DNA from: Rhodanobacter sp. DHB23
GTDB lineage: Bacteria > Pseudomonadota > Gammaproteobacteria > Xanthomonadales > Rhodanobacteraceae
DNA: 64,000 nt
Reading direction: 5' to 3'
NCBI RefSeq assembly: GCF_014842975.1
Contig: NZ_JACYXK010000017.1
Span: 1-64,000, forward strand
Of the stretch, positions 8,718 to 18,055 are shown in pieces (the stretch's first letter is position 1; each line of letters begins with the position of its first letter). A program made the position numbers and the translations under genes. The notes beneath the pieces are model-generated. The model did no database searches and was not told where the DNA came from. It saw only the letters and a program-made list of their open reading frames with translations.

Positions 8718-9640
8718 GCCAGATGCGGGTAGCCGGAGAAATCCAGCCGCGCCGCGCCACCATCCACGCGCAACCGTGCCGGTACGCCAAACGGCAGGGT
8801 GAACTTGTCCGGTGCGTGGCCGAACGGCAGGCCGTCCAGCACCGGAATGCCGGCCACGCGACGGATCTGCGCGAAGCCTGCCGCGAGGTCGTAGCCGTTG
8901 TCGTAGGCACTGGGCCGGCAGTCAGTGAAGTCGCCGAGGATCAGGGCACGCTGCCGCCCCAGCACGCCGGACAGATGCAACTGGTACAGCAGCCGCTCGA
9001 TGCGGAACGGCGGCTCGCCCACGTCCTCCACGAACAGGATGCCGCCGTCGATGCGCGGGAAATACGGCGTGCCCAACAGGCTGCACAGCATGGCGAGATT
9101 GCCGCCCCACAGCGGGCCTGCGAGATCCAGCGCGTGCTCGCCGCTGCTGGCCCACTCGGCATGGCCATGCGCCGAACGGACCGTGCGCCAGAAATGCGGC
9201 AGGGTCACTCCGCTCAGGGTCTCCGCGCCGAAGTCCGGTCCGAGCATGGGGCCGCCGAAGCTGAGCAGGCCGCTTTTCGCATGCAACGCCAACTGGATCG
9301 CGGTGAAATCGCTGTGCCCCACCAGTACGGTGCCCGTGCCTGCCAAGCGTTCGCGCAGCGCGTCGTAGTGCAAATGCTCCAGCAGGCGCGTGGCGCCGTA
9401 GCCACCGCGGATCGACAGCGCGATGTCGGGCAGCGTGTCCAGCACGGCCAACGCGTTGATGTCGGCGGCGCGTTCGGCATCGCCCCCGGCGTAGCGCAAT
9501 TCGGTGCGTTCGAATACTTCGAGGCCTTCCAGCGCGCAGCCAGATTCGCGCAGGCGTGCCACGCCACGCGACATCGCCGCGCGGTCGTGCGGGTAGCCGG
9601 AAGGGGCGATCAATCGGACGCGGGTCGCGGGCATGGTCAT
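8714..9640 (-). CDS. ldcA: Muramoyltetrapeptide (LD-) carboxypeptidase
   Basis: This 308-residue S66 serine peptidase should release the terminal D-Ala from muropeptide tetrapeptides during murein recycling in the cytoplasm. The nucleophile is S110 in GHSDFTAI; the likely Glu and His of the triad are E205 (ILFVEDVGE) and H275 (GLPFGHAPDKF). Length and spacing fit the family. No signal peptide is visible. The start is at 9640, with an ATG two codons later (9634) as an alternative. It is convergent with coaE and takes its stop codon from the REP element. Confidence 0.93.
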   Translation of the reverse strand: MTMPATRVRLIAPSGYPHDRAAMSRGVARLRESGCALEGLEVFERTELRYAGGDAERAADINALAVLDTLPDIALSIRGGYGATRLLEHLHYDALRERLAGTGTVLVGHSDFTAIQLALHAKSGLLSFGGPMLGPDFGAETLSGVTLPHFWRTVRSAHGHAEWASSGEHALDLAGPLWGGNLAMLCSLLGTPYFPRIDGGILFVEDVGEPPFRIERLLYQLHLSGVLGRQRALILGDFTDCRPSAYDNGYDLAAGFAQIRRVAGIPVLDGLPFGHAPDKFTLPFGVPARLRVDGGAARLDFSGYPHLA

Positions 9641-9723
9641 GGTCGGTCGGCAGGGGTTCCCGGATTATGCGGGCAGGCGACGCGCAAGACATGGCCGGCA
9701 ACTGGCACGCCGCGGGCAATTCC

Positions 9724-9799
9724 GCAGGAGCGCACCCTGTGCGCGGTGGCTCTGGTGCTCGATCGGAGCCAAGAGCATTCGCGCACAGGGTGCTCCTAC
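9724..9799. repeat. REP-like palindrome, copy 4 (3' end of ribB)
   Basis: The element starts GCAGGAGCGCACCCTGTGCG and ends CAGGGTGCTCCTAC; the right arm has lost two bases relative to other copies. The minus-strand TAG at 9798-9796 inside it is the ribB stop codon. Confidence 0.9.
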
Positions 9800-10887
9800 A
9801 CGTACTCGACCACAGCGAGGTCGAAACCGGCGAGGCCCACCAGTTTGCGCGGCGTGCCCAGCACGCGCAGCTTGTGCACGCCGAGGTCAGCCAGCATCTG
9901 CGCGCCGAGGCCGAGCTGGCGCCACTCCTGTTGCTGCGCATCCTCCGGCGCCAGCGTGGCGGGCTGGCGCTTGAGACGGGCCAGCAGTGCGTCGGGCGTG
10001 TCCTCGCCGGAGAGCACCAGCAGCACACCGCGCCCCTCGTCGGCGATGCGACGCAACGCGCTGGTGACGGTGAGGCCGAGGTCGTCGCGCTTGAGATGCA
10101 GCACGTCGGACAAGGTGTTGCGTACATGCACGCGACTGAGCACCGGCGCGCCGTCGTCCACCGCACCGCGCACCAGGGCGTAGTGCAGGCCGTGGCGGAT
10201 CGCGTCGCGATACGCCACGAGCCGGAACGGGCCGAACTCGGTGTCCACGTCTTCCTCGTGCACGCGCTGCACGGTCTTCTCGGTTTCCAGCCGATAGCGG
10301 ATCAGGTCGGCGATGGTGCCGATCTTCAGGCCGTGCTTCTGCGCGAACACTTCCAGTTCGGGACGACGCGCCATCGAGCCGTCCTCGTGCAGGATCTCGA
10401 TCAGCACGGCCGACGGTTCCAACCCGGCCAGTGCCGCGAGATCGCAACCCGCCTCGGTATGGCCGGCACGAGTGAGCACGCCACCGGGTTGCGCGGTGAG
10501 CGGGAAGATGTGGCCGGGCTGGGAGAGGTCCTGCGGCTGCGCATCGCTCTTCACCGCCACCTGGATCGTGCGCGCGCGGTCATGCGCGGAGATGCCGGTG
10601 GTGACGCCCTCGGCCGCCTCGATCGAGACGGTGAAGTTGGTGTGGTACGGCGAGGTGTTGTCGCTGACCATGGGGCGCAGGCCGAGCTGACGCGTGCGCT
10701 GCTCGGTGAGCGTGAGGCACAGCAGGCCGCGCGCCTCGCGCACCATGAAGTTGACGTCCTCGGGCCGCACCATCTGCGCGGCCATCACGATGTCGCCTTC
10801 GTTCTCGCGGTCCTCGTCGTCGAGGATCACCACCATGCGGCCGGCGCGCAGGTCGTCGAGGATTTCGGGGATGGTGTTGAAAGACAT
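9796..10887 (-). CDS. ribB: 3,4-dihydroxy-2-butanone-4-phosphate synthase fused to a degenerate GTP cyclohydrolase II-like domain
   Basis: The N-terminal domain (about residues 1-205 of 363) has the RibB active-site motifs DDEDRENEGD, TGISAHDRA and HTEAGCDLA, so it should convert ribulose-5-phosphate to the four-carbon riboflavin precursor. The C-terminal domain aligns in general shape with RibA, but the zinc-binding cysteines expected after the VHVR segment are absent (it reads RNTLSDVLHL). GTP cyclohydrolase II activity is therefore unlikely; such RibBX-type fusions are known in Proteobacteria. I start at MSFNTIPEIL (10887); the longer frame upstream is repeat DNA. It lies downstream of ribE on the same strand. 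The ribH and nusB genes often found next are absent. Confidence 0.92.
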   Translation of the reverse strand: MSFNTIPEILDDLRAGRMVVILDDEDRENEGDIVMAAQMVRPEDVNFMVREARGLLCLTLTEQRTRQLGLRPMVSDNTSPYHTNFTVSIEAAEGVTTGISAHDRARTIQVAVKSDAQPQDLSQPGHIFPLTAQPGGVLTRAGHTEAGCDLAALAGLEPSAVLIEILHEDGSMARRPELEVFAQKHGLKIGTIADLIRYRLETEKTVQRVHEEDVDTEFGPFRLVAYRDAIRHGLHYALVRGAVDDGAPVLSRVHVRNTLSDVLHLKRDDLGLTVTSALRRIADEGRGVLLVLSGEDTPDALLARLKRQPATLAPEDAQQQEWRQLGLGAQMLADLGVHKLRVLGTPRKLVGLAGFDLAVVEYV

Positions 10888-10907
10888 GGGGGTATCCGTG
10901 GTGTGTT

Positions 10908-11020
10908 CCTTCTCCCGCCGGGAGAAGGTGCCCCGAAGGGGCGGATGAGGGTTCGGGCGGAGCGAAGCGTCGCGCTCCGCCCGAACCCTCACCCCAACCC
11001 CTCTCCCGGCGGGAGAGGGG
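10908..11020. repeat. CTCTCCC/GGGAGAG repeat element between ribE and ribB
   Basis: The element has three nested palindromes: a short hairpin CTTCTCCCGCCGGGAGAAG, a long central stem built on GGGTTCGGGCGGAGCG and its complement, and a hairpin CCTCTCCCGGCGGGAGAGG. The same family recurs elsewhere in the window, including inside valS. Confidence 0.85.
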
Positions 11021-11028
11021 TTATTGCG

Positions 11029-11667
11029 TCAAGCGAAGCCGTGCTGCTTGAGGAAGGCCTCGTCGAGTTTCGGCGCGTCGCCGCTGATCAGCCGCTCGAC
11101 GTAGCGCGCGATCACGTCCACCTCGATGTTCACCGCGTCGCCCGCGCGCTTCGCGTGGAAGGTGGTGCGCTCGACGGTGTGCGGGATCAGGTTGACGCCA
11201 AAGCGGTTGCCGCCCACCTCGTTGACGGTGAGGCTGGTGCCGTCGATGCACACCGAGCCCTTCGCGGCGATGTAGCGCGCCAGGCTGGCCGGCACCTCGA
11301 AGGTCCAGCGCTGCGAGCGGCCATCGGGTGTCACCGCCGCCACCTTGCCCAGGCCATCGACGTGGCCGGAAACCAGATGGCCGCCCAGGCGGTCGGCAAG
11401 GCGCAGCGCCTTCTCCAGGTTCACCGGATCGCCAGCCTTGAGCCCGCCCAGCGTGGTGAGCGACAGCGTTTCGTTGGAGACGTCGGCGGCAAAGCCGCGC
11501 GCTTCCAGCGCCACCGCCGTCAGGCACACGCCGGAGACGGCGATGGAATCGCCCAACTGCACGTCGTCGAGGTCGAGGTCGGCGGTATCGACGTGCAGGC
11601 GCAGGTCGCCGCCGCGCGGTTCCAGCCGCGCGATGCGGCCCACGGTCTGGATGATGCCGGTGAACAT
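11029..11667 (-). CDS. ribE: Riboflavin synthase, alpha subunit
   Basis: This 212-residue enzyme dismutates two lumazines to riboflavin. It has the diagnostic N-terminus MFTGIIQTVG and two internally repeated lumazine-binding barrels (about residues 1-95 and 97-195), each with a ligand-contact segment (VSGVCLTAV; IDGTSLTVNEV). The start is clear: AGGAAGG lies 8 nt upstream. It lies directly downstream of an FMN riboswitch and upstream of ribB, so flavin feedback probably controls ribE and perhaps ribB. Confidence 0.96.
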   Translation of the reverse strand: MFTGIIQTVGRIARLEPRGGDLRLHVDTADLDLDDVQLGDSIAVSGVCLTAVALEARGFAADVSNETLSLTTLGGLKAGDPVNLEKALRLADRLGGHLVSGHVDGLGKVAAVTPDGRSQRWTFEVPASLARYIAAKGSVCIDGTSLTVNEVGGNRFGVNLIPHTVERTTFHAKRAGDAVNIEVDVIARYVERLISGDAPKLDEAFLKQHGFA

Positions 11668-11720
11668 CAGCGCACCTTCCTGGCGAAGGCGGCCGTCGTG
11701 CTTGCGATGGATCGAATCAT
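11667..11720 (-). CDS. Possible 17-codon leader ORF coupled to ribE
   Basis: A short frame starts at ATG 11720, preceded by an ACGGAG motif about 8 nt upstream, and ends in a TGA whose last base is the first base of the ribE ATG (TGATG). It lies between the FMN riboswitch and ribE. The peptide is basic and recognises no family. It may simply be a chance frame, because ribE has its own good ribosome-binding site inside it. Confidence 0.3.
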   Translation of the reverse strand: MIRSIASTTAAFARKVR

Positions 11721-11796
11721 GAAACGTTCTCCGTGTGGTGACAGCGAGAACGCCTCAAGGCATGAGGCCGCCGCACGGCAAGCCGCGCGTCGAACC

Positions 11797-11965
11797 GTCT
11801 TCTCTTTATCCGGACTGTGGACCACCCCGGCGAACGGGTTGGCCTGACCGTCGGCTCCGGCATTCGACCGGATCTGCTGACCCTTCGCCGGGTGGCGAAG
11901 GCGCTCGCGGGCTCGCCTCGGAAGGCCTACCGCCGGTGGGGAATTCCGCCCCGCCCTGAAGACGT
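11797..11965 (-). promoter_or_regulatory. FMN riboswitch (RFN element) upstream of ribE
   Basis: Read on the minus strand, the conserved RFN blocks appear in order: the 5' strand with CTTCAGGGCGGGG, the GGAATTCCCCACCGGCGGTA block, then GGGTCAGCAGATCCGGT, a GAGCCGACGGTC block, and AGTCCGGAT followed by the closing purine-rich GAGAAG strand. An extra hairpin of about 25 nt (GGCCAACCCG...CGGGGTGGTCC) sits between the GACGGT and AGTCCGGAT blocks; optional arms are known in this class. It lies in the 5' leader of ribE, after the end of ribD. Binding of FMN should lower ribE expression. Whether it acts on transcription or translation is not evident. Confidence 0.93.
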
Positions 11966-12068
11966 CGTGCAATGCCGGCGAACCGGCCGGCGCATTCTAG
12001 CATCACCGCCCTGGCCGCCCTGGCCGCCCTGGCACGCCGGCGGAACGCTGCGTGCACGCGGCCACCCC

Positions 12069-13217
12069 TCAACGTTCCGGGCGAAACCGCAGGCGCATGT
12101 CCGACCCCAGCATGCGCTGGTCGACCAGTCGCAGCTTCCAGCGCGCGGCCATGTCGGCGAGCGGCGGCAGCACCAGCAGCGGGCGCGCGGTGTCGCCCAG
12201 CAGGATGGGTGCGACATAGAGCAGGAGCTCGTCGGCCAGGCCCGCCGCGAACAGGGCGCCGCACAAGGTCGGGCCGGCCTCGACATGCACCTCGTTGCAG
12301 TCGCGCTTGGCCAGCAGGGCCAGCACGGCGTGCAGGTCGAGCATGCCGTCCCGCTCCGCCACCGTGGCGAGCCGGACGCCGGCGAAGCGGTCGCCCGTGC
12401 AGGTCGCTTCCGGGCCGTGCAGCAACAGCGTGGGGGCCGAATCATCCAGGACGTGGCTGCCGGCAGGGGTGCGCAGGTGGCGGTCGAGGATCACGCGCAA
12501 GGGTGGCACGTGGGGGGGCGTCGCGGGTTCCCACTCCTCACCCGGCACCCTCTCCGCAGGGAAGAGGGAAAAGCTGTCGTTCAACCGCACGGTGAGGCGC
12601 GGGTCATCGGCCAGCACGGTGCCGCTGCCGGTGAGGATGGCGCTGCTGCGCGCACGCCAGCGCTGCACGTCGGCGCGGGCGGCTTCGCCGGTGATCCACT
12701 TCGACTCGCCGCCGGCCAGCGCAGTGCGGCCATCCAGGCTCATCGCCAGCTTCAGCCGCACGAAAGGTCGGCCGCGTTCGATGCGGCTGAAGAAACCGAT
12801 GTTGAGTTCGCGCGCCTCGTCGCGCAGCAGGCCGGTATCCACGGTGATGCCGGCGGCGCGCAGCTTTTCGAGGCCGCGGCCGGCCACCTGCGGAAATGGG
12901 TCTTCCGCGGCGACCACCACGCGCGCCACGCCGGCGGCGACCAGGGCATCAGCGCAGGGAGGCGTGCGGCCGTGGTGCGCGCAGGGCTCCAGCGTCACGT
13001 AGGCGGTGGCGCCGCGTGCGCGTTCGCCGGCTTCGCGCAGCGCATGCACCTCGGCGTGCGGTTCGCCCGCCCGCTGGTGCCAGCCGCTGCCGACCGCTTC
13101 GTCGCCGTGCGCGATCACGCAGCCCACGCGCGGGTTGGGTTGCGTGGTGCACAGGCCGCGTTCGGCGAGGCGCAATGCATGCGCCATGTGCTGGTGGTCG
13201 GTGGCGGTGAAGCTCAT
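12069..13217 (-). CDS. ribD: Bifunctional riboflavin biosynthesis deaminase/reductase
   Basis: This 382-residue enzyme deaminates the pyrimidine intermediate and reduces its ribosyl side chain. The N-terminal deaminase domain shows HAEVHAL and EPCAHHGRTPPC (zinc ligands) within residues 1-145. The reductase domain follows (RLKLAMSLDGRTA; GSGTVLADDPRLTVR). Inside the reductase, between DDPRLTVR and LRVILDRHLRTP, lies an insert of roughly 25 residues whose DNA (12531-12569) matches the CTCTCCC/GGGAGAG intergenic repeat family. The start is MSFTATDHQH at 13217; the longer frame upstream is repeat DNA. The riboswitch lies after this gene, so ribD is not under it. Confidence 0.94.
   Translation of the reverse strand: MSFTATDHQHMAHALRLAERGLCTTQPNPRVGCVIAHGDEAVGSGWHQRAGEPHAEVHALREAGERARGATAYVTLEPCAHHGRTPPCADALVAAGVARVVVAAEDPFPQVAGRGLEKLRAAGITVDTGLLRDEARELNIGFFSRIERGRPFVRLKLAMSLDGRTALAGGESKWITGEAARADVQRWRARSSAILTGSGTVLADDPRLTVRLNDSFSLFPAERVPGEEWEPATPPHVPPLRVILDRHLRTPAGSHVLDDSAPTLLLHGPEATCTGDRFAGVRLATVAERDGMLDLHAVLALLAKRDCNEVHVEAGPTLCGALFAAGLADELLLYVAPILLGDTARPLLVLPPLADMAARWKLRLVDQRMLGSDMRLRFRPER
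12531..12569. repeat. Repeat-derived insert inside ribD
   Basis: The block CTCACCCGGCACCCTCTCC followed by GCAGGGAAGAGGGA is a degraded copy of the CTCTCCC/GGGAGAG family. It is in frame inside the reductase domain and encodes a stretch rich in Pro and Glu with no family counterpart. Confidence 0.65.
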
Positions 13218-13221
13218 GCTT

Positions 13222-13368
13222 GTCTTCCTCTCCCCTCCGGGGAGAGGACTGAGGTGAGGGGACGAGGCTGGCGATAATGCTGCATCGGAGCGTGCTTCGA
13301 ACATGCGTCGAGGCCAGATTGGCCCCTCACCCCAACCCTCTCCCCGGAGGGAAGAGGGAGACAAGCAT
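13222..13368. repeat. Repeat element between nrdR and ribD
   Basis: Two arms with CTCTCCCCTCCGGGGAGAGG (left) and CTCTCCCCGGAGGGAAGAGG (right) are joined by complementary GAGGTGAGGGG and CCCCTCACCCC segments. It occupies essentially the whole nrdR-ribD gap. Confidence 0.8.
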
Positions 13369-13373
13369 GCGGC

Positions 13374-13901
13374 TCAGCCCTTGCGGGGGCGGCGCGGCTC
13401 GGAGCGCTCGCTGGCCAGCAGCGACAACTGCAGCTTCTCCAGCTCGGGCAGGTCGTGTTCCAGCCGCGCGATCTCCTCGAGGAAGGCCTGCACGTCCTCG
13501 AACTTGCGGTAGACCGAGGCGAAGCGCACGTAGGCCACCTGGTCGAGCTTCTTCAGCTCGCGCATCACCAGTTCGCCGAGCTGGCGCGATGGCACCTCGC
13601 GCTCGCCGCTGCGGCGCAGGTCGTTGACGATCTCGCGCACCGCGCTGTCCACGTCGTGGCTGGCCACCGGGCGCTTCTGCAGCGCGCGCTCGAAGCTCAC
13701 CCTGAGCTTGCGCTCATCGAAGGCCTCGCGCCGCTCGCCGCTCTTCACGATCGCCGGCAGCTTGAGCTCCGCCGTCTCGAAGGTGTTGAAGCGCTCGCCG
13801 CACTGCGGACACTCGCGGCGACGGCGCACGGTGGCGCCGTCCTCGGTGAGCCGCGAATCGATCACGCGGGTGTCTTCGTGCTGGCAGAAGGGGCAATGCA
13901 T
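13374..13901 (-). CDS. nrdR: Transcriptional repressor NrdR
   Basis: This 175-residue repressor of ribonucleotide reductase genes has an N-terminal zinc ribbon (C3, C6, C31, C34) and an ATP-cone domain from about residue 46 that senses ATP/dATP. The basic stretch RRRRECPQC is typical. It is a little longer than many homologs because of a charged C-terminal tail (from about residue 150). It lies between glyA and ribD, a common order in this lineage. No NrdR box is evident in the window, so its targets lie elsewhere. Confidence 0.96.
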   Translation of the reverse strand: MHCPFCQHEDTRVIDSRLTEDGATVRRRRECPQCGERFNTFETAELKLPAIVKSGERREAFDERKLRVSFERALQKRPVASHDVDSAVREIVNDLRRSGEREVPSRQLGELVMRELKKLDQVAYVRFASVYRKFEDVQAFLEEIARLEHDLPELEKLQLSLLASERSEPRRPRKG

Positions 13902-13907
13902 TCAGCG

Positions 13908-14008
13908 ACGGGATTCGGGATTGGGGATACGGGATTCGGAAAAGCAGGAAGCTCGCGAGACCCGGGCTCTTTCGAATCCCGAATCCCGTCTCCCGAATCC
14001 CGGCCTCT
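13908..14008. repeat. GGGATTCGGGATT-type inverted repeat in the glyA-nrdR gap
   Basis: Tandem GGGATTCGGGATTGGGGATA units on the left are answered by CGAATCCCGAATCCCG and TCTCCCGAATCCCGG on the right, around a core with AGGAAGCTCGCGAGACCC. It fills the gap. It is a third, unrelated repeat family in this window and can form a large stem-loop after glyA. Confidence 0.8.
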
Positions 14009-15276
14009 CAACCATACACCGGGTACTTCCTGCACTGCGCCTCGACCTTGCCGCGCACGGCAGCGATCACCGCCTCGTCGTTCGGCGCGTCGAGCACGTC
14101 GCAGATCCAGTTGGCCAGGTCCACGCAGTCGGCTTCCTGGTAGCCGCGGGTGGTGACCGCGGGCGTGCCCACGCGCAGGCCGGAGGTGACGAAGGGCTTC
14201 TGCGGGTCGTTCGGCACGGCGTTCTTGTTGACCGTGATGTGCGCCTTGCCCAGCGCGGCCTCCGCATCCTTGCCGGTGACGCCCTTGCCGATCATGTCGA
14301 TCAGCATCAGGTGGTTCTCGGTGCCGCCGGAGACGATCTTGTAGCCGCGCTCGATGATGGTCTTCGCCATCGCCTTGGCGTTCTTCACCACCTGTGCCTG
14401 GTAGTCCTTGAAGGCCGGCTCCAGCGCTTCCTTGAACGCCACCGCCTTGGCCGCGATCACGTGCATCAGCGGGCCGCCCTGGATGCCGGGGAAGACGATG
14501 GACTGCAGCTTCTTCTCGATCTCCTCGGCCGCCTCGCCCATGCCCTGCTTGCTGGCGACGATGATGCCGCCGCGCGGGCCACGCAGGGTCTTGTGGGTGG
14601 TGGAGGTGACCACGTGCGCATGCGGCAGCGGGCTGGGGTACACGCCCGCGGCGATCAGGCCGGCGACGTGGGCCATGTCCACGAACAGGTAGGCGCCGAC
14701 CTTGTCGGCGATGGCGCGGAAGCGTGCCCAGTCCATCACCTGCGAGTAGGCACTGAAGCCGGCCACGATCATCTTCGGCTTGTGTTCGACGGCGAGGCGC
14801 TCGACTTCGTCCATGTCGACGATGCCGTTGGCGTCCACGCCGTACTGCACGGCGTTGAGGATCTTGCCGCTGAGGTTGACCTTGGCACCATGGGTGAGGT
14901 GGCCGCCGTGCGCCAGCGACATGCCGAGGATGGTGTCGCCCGGCTGCAGCAGTGCGAAGTACACCGCCTGGTTGGCCTGCGAGCCGGAGTGCGGCTGCAC
15001 GTTGGCGTAGTCGGCGCCGAACAGCTGTTTCACGCGCTCGATGGCCAGCTTCTCGGCCACGTCCACGTACTCGCAACCGCCGTAATAGCGCTTGCCCGGA
15101 TAGCCTTCGGCGTACTTGTTGGTGAGCTTGGAGCCCTGCGCCTCCATCACCCGCGGGCTGGCGTAGTTCTCGGAGGCGATCAGCTCGACGTGGTCTTCCT
15201 GGCGGCGGCCTTCGTCGGCGATGGCTTGGGCCAGTTCGGGGTCGTAACCGGCGATCGTGCAGTCCTTCGGGAACAT
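14008..15276 (-). CDS. glyA: Serine hydroxymethyltransferase
   Basis: This 422-residue PLP enzyme interconverts serine and glycine with tetrahydrofolate and feeds one-carbon units to purine and thymidylate synthesis. The PLP lysine is K229 ([13 protein letters not shown]). The [10 protein letters not shown] motif near 31-40 and [10 protein letters not shown] near 97-106 are present. Length is standard. It is the most upstream gene of the glyA-nrdR-ribD run on this strand. Confidence 0.98.
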   Translation of the reverse strand: MFPKDCTIAGYDPELAQAIADEGRRQEDHVELIASENYASPRVMEAQGSKLTNKYAEGYPGKRYYGGCEYVDVAEKLAIERVKQLFGADYANVQPHSGSQANQAVYFALLQPGDTILGMSLAHGGHLTHGAKVNLSGKILNAVQYGVDANGIVDMDEVERLAVEHKPKMIVAGFSAYSQVMDWARFRAIADKVGAYLFVDMAHVAGLIAAGVYPSPLPHAHVVTSTTHKTLRGPRGGIIVASKQGMGEAAEEIEKKLQSIVFPGIQGGPLMHVIAAKAVAFKEALEPAFKDYQAQVVKNAKAMAKTIIERGYKIVSGGTENHLMLIDMIGKGVTGKDAEAALGKAHITVNKNAVPNDPQKPFVTSGLRVGTPAVTTRGYQEADCVDLANWICDVLDAPNDEAVIAAVRGKVEAQCRKYPVYG

Positions 15277-15364
15277 TCGAACCTCGTGAATGCGGGGATG
15301 GGAAATGGCCGCCCATGATAGCGCAGCCGGCGCGACAGGCTGCGTATGGCCGTCCGGACGCGGT

Positions 15365-16129
15365 TTACTGCCTGACGAACAGCCCCACGGTCAGCGCCAC
15401 GCCGATGCACACCACGACCACGCGCAGCACCTTCTCGTTGACCCGGCGCAGCAGGTAGGCGCCGATCTGGCCGCCGACGATGGCCGGCACCGCCACGCAG
15501 GCGATCAGCAGCCACGGCAGTACATGCGCCTGCGCCATGAAGATCACCACCGCCGCCGCGTTCATCACTGCCGCCAGCACGTTCTTGGTGGCGGCGGCCA
15601 CGCGCACGCCCAGTCCCGCCGCGGTCAGCGCCGCCAGCATCAGGATGCCGATGCCGGCGCCGAAGTAGCCGCCGTAGATGGCGATGCCGACCTGGGCCGC
15701 CAGCGCCGCCTTGTGACCCAGCGCCGGCGGCTCGCCCTCCTTGCGCGGCTTGCGGAAAAAGCTGCCCCAGGTGAATACCACGGTGGCGAACAGCACCAGG
15801 AACGGCACCAGCCGGGTGAACACGCTGACCGGCGTCACCAGCAGCAGCACCGCGCCCGCCGCACCGCCGGCCAGGCTGATCCAGAACAGCGTGCGGAACG
15901 ACAGGCCCTCGGCGCCCGAGACCTGCCTGCGACCCGCCAGCCCGGTGGTCACCTGCCCCGGGAACAGCGCGATGGTCGAGGCGATGTTCGCCATGCGCGG
16001 ATCGAGGCCGGCGAACAGCAGCGCCGGGAACGTCATGAACGAGCCGCCGCCCGCCAGCGCATTCTGCACGCCGGCGGCGAAGGAGACGAGGATGAGCAGG
16101 GGCAGCGACCAGGCGGCGGGCATCGGCAT
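15365..16129 (-). CDS. TauE/SafE-family anion permease
   Basis: This 254-residue polytopic membrane protein has eight or so hydrophobic segments and the family's repeated glycine-rich motifs ([15 protein letters not shown] near 18-32; [16 protein letters not shown] near 158-173). Members export or take up sulfite, sulfonates or other small organic anions; the substrate here cannot be told. It is a single gene, separated from glyA by ~88 bp and from ettA by a repeat-rich gap. The start is at 16129. Confidence 0.88.
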   Translation of the reverse strand: MPMPAAWSLPLLILVSFAAGVQNALAGGGSFMTFPALLFAGLDPRMANIASTIALFPGQVTTGLAGRRQVSGAEGLSFRTLFWISLAGGAAGAVLLLVTPVSVFTRLVPFLVLFATVVFTWGSFFRKPRKEGEPPALGHKAALAAQVGIAIYGGYFGAGIGILMLAALTAAGLGVRVAAATKNVLAAVMNAAAVVIFMAQAHVLPWLLIACVAVPAIVGGQIGAYLLRRVNEKVLRVVVVCIGVALTVGLFVRQ

Positions 16130-16165
16130 GGGATCCGGGATTGACGTGAAATGGTCCAGTTACCT

Positions 16166-16268
16166 GGCTTTGCTCGTCATCCCGGCGGAGGCCGGGATCC
16201 AGCGCCGGCGGATCGTGAGTGCAAGGACACCGGATTCCTGCCTGCGCAGGAATGACGAGCAAAGCGTG
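16166..16268. repeat. TTTGCTCGTCAT palindromic element upstream of ettA
   Basis: The outer inverted repeats TTTGCTCGTCATCCC and GGAATGACGAGCAAAG flank inner hairpins (CCCGGCGGAGGCCGGG and CCTGCCTGCGCAGG). This resembles the CGTCATTCC-type elements common in Xanthomonads. It lies between the divergent TauE gene and ettA. Confidence 0.8.
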
Positions 16269-16393
16269 AAGCCGGCATTTTGCCAGCCCGCGATGGCGGG
16301 GAAAGAGGCTATCGGCGATAATTGGGGGTCTTTTGTTTCCCCTTGCCCACCCAGCCCGCCATCACGGCCTGCGGGCTGCCCTGAGGAGCACCC

Positions 16394-18055
16394 ATGCAAT
16401 ACATCTACACCATGAACGGGGTCAGCAAGATCGTCCCGCCGAAGCGCCAGATCATCAAGGACATCTCGCTGTCGTTCTTCCCCGGCGCGAAGATCGGCCT
16501 GCTCGGCGTCAATGGCGCGGGCAAGTCCACCGTGCTGAAGATCATGGCCGGCGTGGATACCGACTTCCAGGGCGAGGCGCGTGCGCAGCCCGGCACCAAG
16601 GTCGGCTACCTGGCGCAGGAGCCGGACCTGAACCCGGAAAAGACCGTGCGCGAAGTGGTCGAGGAAGGCGTGTCGGTGATCCTCGACGCACAGAAGCGGC
16701 TGGAAGAGGTCTACGCCGCCTATGCCGAGGAAGGTGCCGACTTCGACGCGCTCGCCAAGGAACAGGAACAGCTGGAAGGCATCCTCGCCGCGAACGACGC
16801 TCACGCGCTGGAGCGCCAGCTCGAAGTGGCCGCCGACGCGCTGCGCCTGCCGGCGTGGGACGCCAAGGTCGGCCCGCTGTCCGGTGGCGAGAAGCGCCGC
16901 GTGGCGCTGTGCCGCCTGCTGCTGTCCAAGCCCGACATGCTGCTGCTGGACGAACCCACCAACCATCTCGACGCCGAATCCGTCGACTGGCTGGAGCAGT
17001 TCCTGCACGACTACCCCGGCACCGTGGTGGCGGTCACGCATGACCGCTACTTCCTCGACAACGCCGCCGAGTGGATCCTCGAACTCGACCGCGGCCGCGG
17101 CATCCCGTGGAAGGGCAACTACACCGAGTGGCTGGAGCAGAAGGACGCGCGCCTGAAGCAGGAAGCCAACCAGGAGAAGTCGCGCCAGAAGGCGATCGAG
17201 AAGGAGCTGGAGTGGGTGCGTTCGGCCGCCAAGGGCCGCCAGTCCAAGGGCAAGGCGCGCCTGGCCCGCTTCGAGGAGCTGAACTCGGTCGACTACCAGC
17301 GCCGCAACGAGACCAACGAGATCTTCATCCCGCCGGGCGAGCGCCTGGGCCAGGAAGTGATCGAGTTCAAAAACGTCACCAAGTCGTTCGGCGACCGCGT
17401 GCTGATCGAGGACCTGTCGTTCAAGGTGCCGCCGGGCGCGATCATCGGCGTGATCGGCCCGAACGGCGCCGGCAAATCCACCCTGATGAAGATGATCATG
17501 GGCAAGGAAACGCCGGACTCGGGCGAGGTGAAGCTGGGCCACACCACCAAGCTGGCCTACGTCGACCAGTCGCGCGACGCGCTCGACCCGAAGAACAACG
17601 TGTGGCAGGAAGTCTCCGGCGGCTCGGACATCCTCACCATCGGCAACTTCGAGATCCAGTCGCGCGCCTACATCGGCCGCTTCAACTTCAAGGGCACCGA
17701 CCAGCAGAAGATCGTCGGCAGCCTGTCCGGCGGCGAACGCGGCCGCCTGCACATGGCCAAGACCCTGCTGCAGGGCGGCAACGTGCTGCTGCTCGACGAA
17801 CCGTCCAACGATCTCGACGTGGAAACCCTGCGCGCGCTGGAAGACGCGCTGCTGGAATTCCCCGGCGCGGCGATCGTGATCTCGCATGACCGCTGGTTCC
17901 TCGACCGCATCGCCACGCACATCATCGCGTTCGAAGGCGACTCGCACGTCGAGTTCTTCCCCGGCAACTACAACGAGTACGAGGCGGACAAGAAGCGCCG
18001 CATGGGCGACGAGGCCGCCAAACCGCACCGCGTGAAGTACAAGAAACTGGCCTGA
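16394..18055 (+). CDS. ettA: Energy-dependent translational throttle protein EttA (ABC-F)
   Basis: This 553-residue soluble ABC-F ATPase binds the ribosomal E site and gates early elongation according to the ATP/ADP ratio. It has two ABC domains: Walker A GVNGAGKS (~38-45) with signature LSGGEKRRV and Walker [12 protein letters not shown], and Walker A GPNGAGKS (~356-363) with LSGGERGRL and [12 protein letters not shown] charged linker (about 235-305) includes the arm-type insertion typical of EttA. There are no membrane segments, so it is not a transporter ATPase and is not a candidate partner for the permease array. Confidence 0.97.
   Translation: MQYIYTMNGVSKIVPPKRQIIKDISLSFFPGAKIGLLGVNGAGKSTVLKIMAGVDTDFQGEARAQPGTKVGYLAQEPDLNPEKTVREVVEEGVSVILDAQKRLEEVYAAYAEEGADFDALAKEQEQLEGILAANDAHALERQLEVAADALRLPAWDAKVGPLSGGEKRRVALCRLLLSKPDMLLLDEPTNHLDAESVDWLEQFLHDYPGTVVAVTHDRYFLDNAAEWILELDRGRGIPWKGNYTEWLEQKDARLKQEANQEKSRQKAIEKELEWVRSAAKGRQSKGKARLARFEELNSVDYQRRNETNEIFIPPGERLGQEVIEFKNVTKSFGDRVLIEDLSFKVPPGAIIGVIGPNGAGKSTLMKMIMGKETPDSGEVKLGHTTKLAYVDQSRDALDPKNNVWQEVSGGSDILTIGNFEIQSRAYIGRFNFKGTDQQKIVGSLSGGERGRLHMAKTLLQGGNVLLLDEPSNDLDVETLRALEDALLEFPGAAIVISHDRWFLDRIATHIIAFEGDSHVEFFPGNYNEYEADKKRRMGDEAAKPHRVKYKKLA

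Noticed and set aside
9556-11847. Plus-strand open frame of about 763 codons across ribB and ribE
   Set aside because: It is antisense to two well-supported genes and also runs through REP and CTCTCCC repeat DNA.
16394-18055. EttA considered as the ATPase for the permease array
   Set aside because: It is a soluble ABC-F protein with the EttA linker and is far from the array on the other strand.
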